From assembly GCA_022562375.1 (NCBI GenBank), contig JADFPK010000005.1, forward strand, positions 7,733-18,963: a DNA stretch of 11,231 nucleotides, written 5' to 3'. Source of the stretch: Pseudomonadota bacterium (lineage in GTDB: Bacteria > Pseudomonadota > Alphaproteobacteria > SMXQ01). A program made the position numbers and the translations under genes. Each line of letters opens with the position of its first letter. Position 1 is the stretch's first letter. The notes under the pieces are model-generated. The model was given only the letters and a program-made list of their open reading frames with translations, was not told where the DNA came from and made no database searches. Below are positions 1-7,004 of the stretch, piece by piece.

Positions 1-563
1 ACCGCCTGCTGACGGCGCGCCGGACCTTCGCCGCCGAATTGCCGGCGGCGCTCGAATCATCGGTCGAATTTTTCGACGCCGGGAAATACAACGCCGCGGC
101 AAGCCTTCAGGACAACATCCTGTTCGGTAAGGTCGCCTACGGCCAGGCCCTATCGGCCGAGCGGGTCGGGGCGATGATCTCGGAAGTCGTGGACCAGTTG
201 GGCTTGCGCGACGAGGTGATGGAGGTCGGCCTTGATTACGAGGTCGGCATCGGCGGCGCGCGCCTCGGCATCGCCCAGCGCCAGAGCCTGGCGATCGCCC
301 GCTCGCTGCTCAAGCGGCCCGACCTGATGATCGTCAATGAGGCGCTGACAGTGCTCGACGACGCGGTACAGACGCGGATTTTGCGCAACCTGATCGCCGA
401 GATGAAGGGCCGGGGACTGATCTTCGTATCGCCGCGCGCCAAGCTGGCCAAGGATTTCGGGCGCGTCGTCGTCATGGAATCCGGTAAGATCGTCGAGCAG
501 GGAACATTTACCGAGCTCGACCGCGAGGGAACCCGTTTGAGCGAATTGCTGAGGGCCGGATGA
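1..563 (+). CDS. ABC transporter ATP-binding protein, C-terminal part of the nucleotide-binding domain (5' end outside window)
   Basis: The reading frame is open from base 3 and ends at TGA 561-563; the gene starts before the window. About 186 residues are visible, the C-terminal half of an ABC ATPase domain of the exporter type. The stretch SLQDNILFGK matches the segment after the Q-loop. It is followed by a signature-region equivalent (RLGIAQRQSLAIAR), a Walker B-like strand (DLMIVNEAL), a D-loop (TVLDD) and the terminal GKIVEQGTFTEL typical of exporters. Several key residues differ from the family norm. LSGGQ reads LGIAQ, the Walker B Asp is Asn (the next Glu is kept), and the switch His reads Pro in FVSPRAK. 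The domain may therefore hydrolyse ATP poorly or be the degenerate half of an asymmetric pair. The 22-bp spacing to the following cyclic-nucleotide-binding gene suggests one transcript. Substrate and membrane part cannot be seen. Confidence 0.85.
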   Translation, partial: RLLTARRTFAAELPAALESSVEFFDAGKYNAAASLQDNILFGKVAYGQALSAERVGAMISEVVDQLGLRDEVMEVGLDYEVGIGGARLGIAQRQSLAIARSLLKRPDLMIVNEALTVLDDAVQTRILRNLIAEMKGRGLIFVSPRAKLAKDFGRVVVMESGKIVEQGTFTELDREGTRLSELLRAG

Positions 564-585
564 CGGCCGGCGAGAGAGGTGTGCC

Positions 586-1044
586 ATGAGTCTGAGCGAG
601 GAACTCGAAGCTCTTAGAAATATCCCGATGTTCGCCAATGTCGAGCCGACGCAGTTGAAGCTTCTGGCCTTCACCAGCCAGCGCCTGACCTTCGGAGCGG
701 GGCAGGATCTGTTCCACTTCGGCGATGTGGGCGATGCCGCCTATATCATCCTCTCGGGAGAGGCCGATGTGCTGGTCGATAAGGAGGGGACCGAGGTGGT
801 GGTCGCCAAGGCGGGCAAGAACGAGCTCGTCGGCGAGATCGCCATCCTGTGCAACGTGCCGCGCACCGCGACGATAAGGGCCAGCACCGAACTTACGGCG
901 CTGAAGATCCCCAAGGACCTGTTCTTTCGCCTGGTCGCCGATTTTCCCGATATGGGGGTGCAGGTGATGTGCGAGCTCGCCCGGCGCCTTCACCGCACCA
1001 CCCAGAAATTGACCGAAGCGCTGGCCAAGCTCGAAGACCGCTGA
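586..1044 (+). CDS. Small stand-alone cyclic-nucleotide-binding domain protein (Crp-type sensor domain, no DNA-binding domain)
   Basis: This 152-residue protein is almost entirely one cNMP-binding beta-roll. The domain runs from about residue 14 (PMFANVEPTQL) to about 120. Its phosphate-binding cassette is well preserved: GEIAIL with Glu84, then PRTATIRA with Arg93, the pair that contacts the ribose and phosphate of cAMP or cGMP in this family. A C-terminal helix (about 120-150) follows, but there is no helix-turn-helix, so it is not a transcription factor of the Crp/Fnr kind. The ATG at 586 has a purine-rich ribosome site (GAGAGAGGT, 572-580) five bases upstream. It lies 22 bp after the ABC gene and is probably co-transcribed with it. 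By inference it could be a regulatory subunit of that transporter, though a nucleotide ligand is not proven. It converges with xthA, 33 bp away. Confidence 0.88.
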   Translation: MSLSEELEALRNIPMFANVEPTQLKLLAFTSQRLTFGAGQDLFHFGDVGDAAYIILSGEADVLVDKEGTEVVVAKAGKNELVGEIAILCNVPRTATIRASTELTALKIPKDLFFRLVADFPDMGVQVMCELARRLHRTTQKLTEALAKLEDR

Positions 1045-1077
1045 GCACCGGGGGAGCGCCCTGATGAAATATTCGGG

Positions 1078-1881
1078 TTAGCCGCCGTCGTTCAAGGTGG
1101 CGATCACCGGCACGTGGTCCGAGGGACGCTCCCAGCCGCGGGCCTCCCTTAGCACCGAGGCGCCCTCGAGGCGATCTTCGAGCGCCGGCGTCACCCAGAT
1201 GTGATCGAGCCGCCGGCCGCGGTCGTTCTCTTGCCAGTCGCGGGCGCGATAGCTCCACCATGAGTACAGCCGTTCCTTCGGGGGGATGAAATGGCGCACC
1301 GCGTCGACCCAGTCATGGGAGGCCCCGAGCCGCCCCAGCGACGCCACCTCGACCGGGGTGTGGCTCACCACCTTGAGCAATTGCCTGTGCGACCAGACAT
1401 CGGTCTCGAGCGGGGCGATATTGAAGTCCCCGGTCAGGACGAAGCGGTTGGAATCCTTCCGCCGGGCCTCGAACCAGCCCGTCATGGCGTCGAGGAAAGA
1501 GAGCTTGTGGGCGAACTTGTCGTTTCGTTCCGGGTCCGGAACGTCTCCGCCGGCGGGGACGTAGAAATTGTGTATCTCGATCCCGCCGTCGAGAACGATG
1601 AAGACATGCCGGCTGTCTTGCCGTCCGCACCAGTCCCGGGTTCCGGCCTCGGCGAAGGGAATGCGCGAGAGGATGGCGACGCCGTTGTAGCTTTTCATGC
1701 CGCGGAACTGGAGGTGGGGATAGCCCATTTCGGCGACGGCGGCGGCGGGAAAATCCTTGTCCTCGACCTTGGTTTCCTGAAGACAGATGACGTCGGGCCC
1801 GGCGGCGGCGATGAGCCGGCGCAAATTCTCGAGGCGCAGGCGGACCGAGTTTATGTTCCAGGTGGCGATGCGAAGGGCCAT
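1078..1881 (-). CDS. xthA: Exodeoxyribonuclease III (AP endonuclease family 1)
   Basis: This 267-residue enzyme belongs to the exonuclease III / APE1 metal-dependent family. The family cleaves DNA at abasic sites and removes 3' blocking groups during base-excision repair in the cytoplasm. All catalytic motifs are present: Asn9 in TWNINS, the metal ligand Glu36 in LQETKVED, Tyr107 in NFYVPAG, Asp152 and Asn154 in GDFNIAP, Asp226 in RLDHIWV, and the terminal SDHVP with Asp255 and His256. The length matches E. coli ExoIII (268). It is the last gene of the - strand series. Its ATG comes one base after the stop of the fumarylacetoacetase-family gene and no clear Shine-Dalgarno is visible, so translation is probably coupled. 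The gene next upstream is usually lolA in related genomes (from memory), but here two other genes intervene. Confidence 0.95.
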   Translation of the reverse strand: MALRIATWNINSVRLRLENLRRLIAAAGPDVICLQETKVEDKDFPAAAVAEMGYPHLQFRGMKSYNGVAILSRIPFAEAGTRDWCGRQDSRHVFIVLDGGIEIHNFYVPAGGDVPDPERNDKFAHKLSFLDAMTGWFEARRKDSNRFVLTGDFNIAPLETDVWSHRQLLKVVSHTPVEVASLGRLGASHDWVDAVRHFIPPKERLYSWWSYRARDWQENDRGRRLDHIWVTPALEDRLEGASVLREARGWERPSDHVPVIATLNDGG

Positions 1882-1882
1882 C

Positions 1883-2572
1883 TTATGTGATGGTCACGGC
1901 AAGCCGGCCGATGCCTTCGATCTCGGCTTCGAGCCGGTCGCCCTTCTTGACGACGGTCTCGCCCGCCGGGGTGCCGGTGAAGATGATATCGCCGGGCGCC
2001 AGGGTCTGGTATCTGGCGAGCAGGGCGACGACCTCGTTGGGCTTCCAGATCATCTGGTTGAGATCTCCCTGCTGGATCCGCGCGCCATTGACATCGAGCG
2101 TTATGGCGCCGCTCCTCGGATGGCCGATTTCGCTAACCGGGCGGATCGGGCCGAGCGGCGTCGCCGCGTCGAACCACTTGGCGATTTCCCAGGGCCTGCC
2201 CTCGGCCCGCGCCGCCCGCTGCAGGTCGCGCCGGGTCATGTCGAGACCGAGGGTGTAGCCGAAGATATGCGCCTCGGCCGTCTCCGGCGCGATGGCGCCG
2301 CCGCCCTCGCCGATGGCGATCACCAGCTCGATCTCGGGCTCGAGGCATTCGGTTTCGGGCGGATAAGGAAGCTCGCCGCCGACGGCAAGGACCGATCCCG
2401 GAGCCTTGGTGAAGATGGCCGGCGCCTGGCGCTCGGCCAATCCGCCGGGCTCGGCCGCGCGGGGGTCGTAGTTGCGGGTAACGCAATAGACATGGCGCAC
2501 CGGGAACAGGGCGCCGGAGCCGGTCACCGGGACGGCGGGCATGTCCCACGGCGGAATGGCGTAAGTCGTCAA
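1883..2572 (-). CDS. Fumarylacetoacetate hydrolase family protein (FAHD1/YcgM-like), TTG start
   Basis: This 229-residue protein is a single FAH domain of the small bacterial FAHD1/YcgM type. Relatives hydrolyse acylpyruvates or decarboxylate oxaloacetate, but the substrate here cannot be told. Seen in the sequence are VYCVTRNY near the N-terminus, the metal ligands Glu80 and Glu82 (PEIELV) and Asp111 (GLDMTRRDLQ), then GRPWEIAKWFD (Lys132), the VNG segment at 161-163, and PGDIIFTGTPAG near the C-terminus. The lid motif normally reading NYADH reads NYDPR (residues 34-38), so the catalytic His of the family aligns with Arg38. The start is TTG at 2572, chosen because AGGGAGG sits five bases upstream; an ATG ten codons later would lack this site. 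It follows the PuuD-like gene by 111 bp and abuts xthA, suggesting a shared transcript. Confidence 0.9.
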   Translation of the reverse strand: MTTYAIPPWDMPAVPVTGSGALFPVRHVYCVTRNYDPRAAEPGGLAERQAPAIFTKAPGSVLAVGGELPYPPETECLEPEIELVIAIGEGGGAIAPETAEAHIFGYTLGLDMTRRDLQRAARAEGRPWEIAKWFDAATPLGPIRPVSEIGHPRSGAITLDVNGARIQQGDLNQMIWKPNEVVALLARYQTLAPGDIIFTGTPAGETVVKKGDRLEAEIEGIGRLAVTIT

Positions 2573-2577
2573 TGAGG

Positions 2578-2584
2578 CCTCCCT
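2578..2584 (-). promoter_or_regulatory. Shine-Dalgarno site deciding the TTG start of the FAH-family gene
   Basis: On the - strand this reads AGGGAGG, five bases before TTG at 2572-2570. It is one of the strongest ribosome sites in the window and is the main reason to accept a TTG start for the downstream enzyme. Confidence 0.7.
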
Positions 2585-2683
2585 GGATCGACGGCGTCAC
2601 CGATAGACGCGGTCAAGCGCGATCGAGCATAGCGGCGATCGGGCCGCCGGCCCAGCACCGTGTTCGAGAACATTTCCGGCCGC

Positions 2684-3505
2684 TTATTGGGCGGCGATAG
2701 GCGGCTTGAACCCGCCGCCGGAAGCGAGCGAGGGACTCGGGCGCGAAGCGGCGCGCGCCCTCGCGGCGTCGCCGAAGGCGCCAAAAAGGGTCTTCGAAAC
2801 CGGCTCTTCGGCGTACAGCCACTCGGGATGCCACTGCACGCCGATGGCGAAGGCGGCGGCATCCTTGACCCGCACCGCTTCGATGACGCCGTCGGACGCC
2901 GTCGCCTCGACGATGAGACCGTCGGCCAGCCTGTCGATGCCCTGGCCATGAAGCGAGTTCACCGTCGCCGAGGTCAAGCCGGTGAGACGCGCGATGTCGC
3001 CATCGGCGAGGAGGGAAATGTCGTGTGCCAGGGCGTAGCGTTCCTCCGTCTCCACGCCCCTCGGCGAGCGGTGATCCATCTTGCCTTCGAGTCGGTGAAT
3101 CTGCTGATGCAGGCTGCCGCCCAAGGCCACGTTCATCTCCTGGAGGCCGCGGCAGACGGCGAACACCGGTACGGCGGCGCCGATGGCCTCGCGGATGAGC
3201 GGCAGGGCGGTGGCGTCGCGACCGGGATCGTGAACGGCGCCCGCCGGCGCCGGCGGTCCGTCATAGTGGTGGGGCTCGATGTCGGAACGCCCCCCGGTCA
3301 CCAGGAGTCCATCGAGGCGGCCGACGAAGTCCGCCGTGGCGATGGTATCGCCAAGCGCCGCAACGATCACCGGCACGCCGCCGGCGCCTTCCACGACCGC
3401 CTTGATGTATTGTCCGCTGACGGCGTGCGACGGCAGATCGTGCCGCATGTGGATGGAAGCGGTAACGCCGATCAGTGGGCGTGTTTGGGCAACGGTCATG
3501 GTCAT
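2684..3505 (-). CDS. Gamma-glutamyl-gamma-aminobutyrate hydrolase family protein (peptidase C26, PuuD-like)
   Basis: This 273-residue protein is a class I glutamine-amidotransferase-fold hydrolase of the C26/PuuD family. The family cleaves gamma-glutamyl amides such as gamma-glutamyl-GABA in polyamine breakdown. The N-terminus shows RPLIGVTAS, then LDGLLVTGGRSDIEP (about 64-78), the nucleophile Cys118 in FAVCRGLQEMNVALGG, and the partners His226 and Glu228 in VQWHPEW. The catalytic triad is thus intact and the core length fits PuuD (254). A tail of about 30 residues rich in Ala, Ser and Pro follows. No other putrescine-pathway gene is visible, so the substrate is uncertain and puuD is not assigned. 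The first ATG is used; a second lies two codons on, and neither has a strong ribosome site. It lies 130 bp after lolA, a gap with an AT-rich patch near 3560-3570 that could hold its own promoter. Confidence 0.88.
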   Translation of the reverse strand: MTMTVAQTRPLIGVTASIHMRHDLPSHAVSGQYIKAVVEGAGGVPVIVAALGDTIATADFVGRLDGLLVTGGRSDIEPHHYDGPPAPAGAVHDPGRDATALPLIREAIGAAVPVFAVCRGLQEMNVALGGSLHQQIHRLEGKMDHRSPRGVETEERYALAHDISLLADGDIARLTGLTSATVNSLHGQGIDRLADGLIVEATASDGVIEAVRVKDAAAFAIGVQWHPEWLYAEEPVSKTLFGAFGDAARARAASRPSPSLASGGGFKPPIAAQ

Positions 3506-3635
3506 TCGCTATCACGATGGGCGCACGCCCGCAACGGGCAGGCGCGGTTTTCCGCCCTCGTTTATATTTAAGGCAGCGGGGTAAAGGCGCGGTTAATGAC
3601 GCCGACCGTGGAGTCTGGCGCGGCTCGGCGGCCCG

Positions 3636-4301
3636 CTAATCGGCCCCGATTCCGTCCTCGGTGGGTTCGGTGAACTCGAATAGCGCCGCGTCGAGGGAGA
3701 GGCCGAATTGGGTGTTGACCAGCGCGATCTGCGTCGCCTGTCCTTCGGCGTCGGTTATCGTCCACTGGCGCAGTAGCAGGGGCCGGTCGGAGAAAGTGAG
3801 CGCCAGCGATCCCTCTTCCCCTTCGCCGGTCTTGATGAGCTTCACCCGGATGACGCCGGGCCCCCGCTCGAGGCCGGTGACCGTCACCTCGCCGCCGAGC
3901 CTGACGGTCTTTTGCACCAGGAAGCCGGCGAGGCTCGATCCGAGGGACCGGTAGGTGGTCTGTTCCAGTTCGGAATCGTGATAGATGAGCCACGAGCCGT
4001 CGCCGATGATGAGGACGGGCGTCGGCGGATCATATTCGACCCGGAGTTTCCCCGGCCGCGAGAGGTATACCCAGCCTTGGCTCAACTCGTCGTTCGCCGC
4101 GACCTGCAGGAACCTCGCGCGCATGGTGGAAATGTTGTTGAGGTAGCGCTCGATCCTGGCGATGTCGGCCAAGTCGGCGGCGCTCAAGTTGGCGGCCTGG
4201 GGCGTCTGGCCCGAGGACGGCGCGCCGGCAAGGACGATGGCGACGAAAAGTGCCGCCGGCAGGGCGAGAAACCCGAGGTTCAACGAAGCGTGGCGTACCA
4301 T
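3636..4301 (-). CDS. lolA: Outer-membrane lipoprotein carrier protein LolA
   Basis: This is the periplasmic chaperone that takes lipoproteins from the LolCDE complex in the inner membrane and carries them to the outer membrane. The start at 4301 gives 221 residues opening with MVRHASLNLG and a hydrophobic stretch (about 8-27), a convincing signal peptide. The frame is also open back to an ATG at 4394, but that would overlap ftsK by 53 bp and bury the signal peptide. Family features include MRARFLQ (60-66, equal to E. coli SFHASFTQ) and SRPGKLRVEYDPP, where Arg82 aligns with E. coli mature Arg43. LIIGDGSWLIYHD and ALFEFTEP near the C-terminus also fit. It follows ftsK by 40 bp on the same strand, the conserved ftsK-lolA order of proteobacteria, so co-transcription is likely. 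Confidence 0.92.
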   Translation of the reverse strand: MVRHASLNLGFLALPAALFVAIVLAGAPSSGQTPQAANLSAADLADIARIERYLNNISTMRARFLQVAANDELSQGWVYLSRPGKLRVEYDPPTPVLIIGDGSWLIYHDSELEQTTYRSLGSSLAGFLVQKTVRLGGEVTVTGLERGPGVIRVKLIKTGEGEEGSLALTFSDRPLLLRQWTITDAEGQATQIALVNTQFGLSLDAALFEFTEPTEDGIGAD

Positions 4302-4341
4302 GGCCGGATAGTGCTCTGGATGTGATGTCTCAACAGGTCGT

Positions 4342-6753
4342 TCAGCGCTCCGCCTCGTCCATGCCGCGGACCAGGACCTCGCGCCTGCCGACATGGTTGG
4401 CGGCGCTGACGACGCGATCGGCCTCCATCATTTCGATGATGCGGGCCGCCCGGTTGTAGCCGATCTGGAGATGGCGCTGGATGAAGCTGGTGGACGCCTT
4501 TCGCTCGCGCAGCACCAGCGCCACGGCTTCGTCATACACGGCGTCGACGGAACCGCCGCCGCCGGGCGTGAAGGCCGGGCCGAACTCCGTCTCGTCGGTA
4601 ATGTCGTCGATGTAGTCGGGGCTGCCCTGGCGCTTCAGGTGGCTCACCACCGCCTCGACCTCCTGGTCGCCGACGAACGGCCCATGGACGCGGATGATGC
4701 GCCCGCCGCCCACCATGTAGAGCATGTCGCCCGAGCCGAGAAGCTGCTCCGCCCCCTGTTCGCCGAGGATGGTGCGGCTGTCGATCTTGGAGGTGACCTG
4801 GAAACTGACGCGGGTCGGCAGGTTGGCCTTGATGGTGCCGGTGATGACGTCGACCGAAGGGCGTTGGGTCGCCATGATGAGGTGAATCCCGGCGGCGCGG
4901 GCCATCTGCGAGAGCCGGTGTACCGCGCCTTCGACTTCCTTTCCCGCCAGCAGCATGAGGTCGGCCATTTCATCGACGACGACGACGATGTAGGGCAGCG
5001 GCTTGAGATCCAGGGGCTGGTCCTCGAACACCGGCGCGCCGGTGTCGGCGTCGAATCCGGTCTGCACCGTGCGCGTCAGTGACTCTCCCCGTTTGCGCGC
5101 TTCGGCCAGGCGGGCGTTGTAGCTGGTGATATTGCGCACGCCGAGTTGCGACAGTGCGCGGTAGCGGTCTTCCATCTCGCGCACCACCCACCGCAAGGCC
5201 ACGACCGCCTTGTCGGGCTCGGTGACGACGGGCACCAGCAGATGCGGGATGCCGTCATAGACCGAAAGCTCCAGCATCTTGGGATCGATCATGATGAACT
5301 TGAGCTCGTCCGGCGGCAGCCGGTAGAGCAGCGACAGGATCATGGTGTTGATGGCCACCGACTTGCCCGACCCGGTGGTGCCGGCGATCAACAGATGGGG
5401 CATGCGCCCGAGATCGGTGATGACCGGCGCGCCGCTGATGTCCTTGCCCAGCACCAGGGCCAGCCTGGCGGTGGTGCGCTCATAGGCTTCCGAAGCCAAA
5501 AGCTCGCGCAAATACACGGACTCGCGCCGGGCGTTGGGAATCTCGATGCCGATGACGTTGCGCCCGGGCACGACGGCGATGCGCGCCGAGACCGCGCTGA
5601 GTGACCGCGCGATGTCGTCCGCCAGCCCGATTACCCGCGACGATTTGATGCCTGGCGCCGGCTCCAGCTCGTAAAGCGTCACCACCGGGCCGGGCCTGAC
5701 CTTGATGATCTCGCCGCGTATGCCGAAATCCTCGAGCACGGTTTTCAGCAGATCGGCGTTTCTCTCGAGGCCCTCCCTGGTGACGCTGGTGGGCTCGGGA
5801 ACTTCCGGGGGCTGGTCGAGAAGATCGAGCGGCGGGGTCTCGAATTCCTCCCCGGGAATCAGATCGAGGGTGGTCTGGCGTTGCGCCCGCGCCCGCTTGC
5901 CCGGCTGTGCCGGACGGGCCTTGGGGGCGATGAGCCCGGCCTCGGCCGCCGCTTGCCGGGCGCCGGCGGTGGTGACGCGGCCCTGCCCGGCGATATCCGT
6001 GCCCTCGGCGTCGGCGGTGTCGAAATAGGGCTCGACGCGGGCGTTGCGCGGCGCGATGCGGTCCCTTGCCCGGAGCGCGACGCCGCCGGTGATCTTGAGG
6101 CCATGGCGTCCAAGCCAGGCCAGGGCGCCACCGGCGGCGAAAATGAGCCGCATCGCCGCCCGCGCCGATATCATCCAGCCGTGGCGCGTCATGCCCATGC
6201 TCGGCAACAGCAACGTCAATGCGCCGGCGCCGGCGAGGAATCCGATGACCCTGGCGTCGGCGGCGATCTGAAGCGCCGTCGCGCCCGCCACGGCCTGGCC
6301 CAGCGCCCAGGACCCGAAGTAGCCGCCGAGGCCGGCGCGCAGCGGCCAGCTCTCGGGCGGCGTCACCGCCGCCGCCGCCGCCGCCGCGAGCAGCAGCGTC
6401 AAGGGCAACAGGGCGACGCGCAGCCAAGCCAGCCGCAGACCCCGTTTCGCCGCCACCTGGTATCCCCAGGCGGCGAGCGCCAGTCCCGGGATCATGCCGA
6501 CGAGGCCGAGGGACTGCAAAAGGGAATCGGCGCCAAAGGCGCCGGGGCGGCCCATCAGGTTGGCGATGGGCCCGTCCACCGCCCGGTTGAAGGATGGATC
6601 GTCGGGCGAATAGGTGACGAACGCCGCCAGCAACATGGCGCCCATCGCCATCAAGACGAGGCCCGCGGTCTCGGTCATCCGGCGATGGATGAAGGCGCTG
6701 ACGCTCTTGGGAAGGAAGGGGGCCTTGTGGGTCTCGGAAGATAAGCGGGCCAT
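4342..6753 (-). CDS. ftsK: DNA translocase FtsK
   Basis: This 803-residue septal DNA pump clears and aligns chromosome ends for dimer resolution and helps division. The N-terminal part (about 28-185) has four or five hydrophobic membrane segments. A Pro/Ala-rich linker (about 225-325) follows, much shorter than in E. coli FtsK. The motor holds Walker A GTTGSGKS (458-465), Walker B YIVVVVDE with Asp594 and Glu595, and the FtsK/SpoIIIE segment MATQRPSVDVITGTIKANLP (628-647). The C-terminal gamma winged helix (about 736-797), which reads the polar KOPS sites, contains SFIQRHLQIGYNRAARIIE. The ATG at 6753 has GGAG nine bases upstream. All parts look intact. It leads the series ftsK-lolA. A small palindrome lies about 40 bp upstream of the start, and the amtB1 terminator insulates it from the glnK-amtB operons. 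Confidence 0.97.
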   Translation of the reverse strand: MARLSSETHKAPFLPKSVSAFIHRRMTETAGLVLMAMGAMLLAAFVTYSPDDPSFNRAVDGPIANLMGRPGAFGADSLLQSLGLVGMIPGLALAAWGYQVAAKRGLRLAWLRVALLPLTLLLAAAAAAAVTPPESWPLRAGLGGYFGSWALGQAVAGATALQIAADARVIGFLAGAGALTLLLPSMGMTRHGWMISARAAMRLIFAAGGALAWLGRHGLKITGGVALRARDRIAPRNARVEPYFDTADAEGTDIAGQGRVTTAGARQAAAEAGLIAPKARPAQPGKRARAQRQTTLDLIPGEEFETPPLDLLDQPPEVPEPTSVTREGLERNADLLKTVLEDFGIRGEIIKVRPGPVVTLYELEPAPGIKSSRVIGLADDIARSLSAVSARIAVVPGRNVIGIEIPNARRESVYLRELLASEAYERTTARLALVLGKDISGAPVITDLGRMPHLLIAGTTGSGKSVAINTMILSLLYRLPPDELKFIMIDPKMLELSVYDGIPHLLVPVVTEPDKAVVALRWVVREMEDRYRALSQLGVRNITSYNARLAEARKRGESLTRTVQTGFDADTGAPVFEDQPLDLKPLPYIVVVVDEMADLMLLAGKEVEGAVHRLSQMARAAGIHLIMATQRPSVDVITGTIKANLPTRVSFQVTSKIDSRTILGEQGAEQLLGSGDMLYMVGGGRIIRVHGPFVGDQEVEAVVSHLKRQGSPDYIDDITDETEFGPAFTPGGGGSVDAVYDEAVALVLRERKASTSFIQRHLQIGYNRAARIIEMMEADRVVSAANHVGRREVLVRGMDEAER
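6367..6387 (-). repeat. Trinucleotide run (CGC)7 inside ftsK
   Basis: Seven CGC units on the + strand encode seven consecutive alanines (residues 123-129) in a membrane segment of FtsK, all with codon GCG. It is a short in-frame microsatellite; changes in copy number would keep the reading frame. Confidence 0.7.
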
Positions 6754-6793
6754 GGCAAAACACTCCGGTGCCGGCCGGCGGCCGGGACGGACA

Positions 6794-6806
6794 CCACATA
6801 ATGTGG
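6794..6806. promoter_or_regulatory. Perfect palindrome CCACAT-A-ATGTGG upstream of ftsK, possible operator
   Basis: This 13-base inverted repeat, with 6-bp arms and one central base, lies in AT-richer DNA 40 bp before the ftsK start codon. That position would suit a repressor or activator site near the ftsK promoter. I could not identify a clear -35/-10 pair and do not recognise the motif. Confidence 0.35.
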
Positions 6807-6906
6807 GTACAAAACATAAACGGCGGCGATGTTATCCGGCCTTCTCCACGGATACAAGCACCGAAACGCCTGCTGCCGACCCCCTGGCCGCCCCCGGAAG
6901 GCGGGC

Positions 6907-6941
6907 AAAAAAGGACCCGGAAGGTAAGGAACCTTCCGGGT
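6907..6941 (-). terminator. Rho-independent terminator after glnK1-amtB1
   Basis: ACCCGGAAGGT (6915-6925) pairs perfectly with ACCTTCCGGGT (6931-6941) around a 5-base loop. Read on the - strand, the 11-bp stem is followed by CC and six T (6912-6907). It lies about 65 bp past the amtB1 stop and would end the operon before ftsK. Confidence 0.88.
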
Positions 6942-7004
6942 AAGGGGACCGGTGCCGGCGGCAAAAGGCCCGGCGGCAAACCGATCTAGCTCATCTCCGG
7001 ACGC

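Noticed and set aside
3525..3541. Small hairpin GCCCG-CAA-CGGGC near the PuuD-like gene start.
   Set aside because: The stem is five base pairs with no T-run on either strand, so it is not supported as a terminator.
3556..3570. AT-rich stretch GTTTATATTTAAGGC upstream of the PuuD-like gene, resembling the glnK palindromes.
   Set aside because: It agrees at only about 10 of 15 positions and lacks the symmetrical arms; it may instead be part of a promoter.
4302..4394. N-terminal extension of LolA to ATG 4394.
   Set aside because: It would overlap ftsK by 53 bp and place 31 residues ahead of a clear signal peptide.
5480..6979. Long - strand frame of 499 codons overlapping ftsK in another frame.
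   Set aside because: It is Arg/Pro/Gly-rich frame-shifted shadow of FtsK, whose own frame carries all the family motifs.
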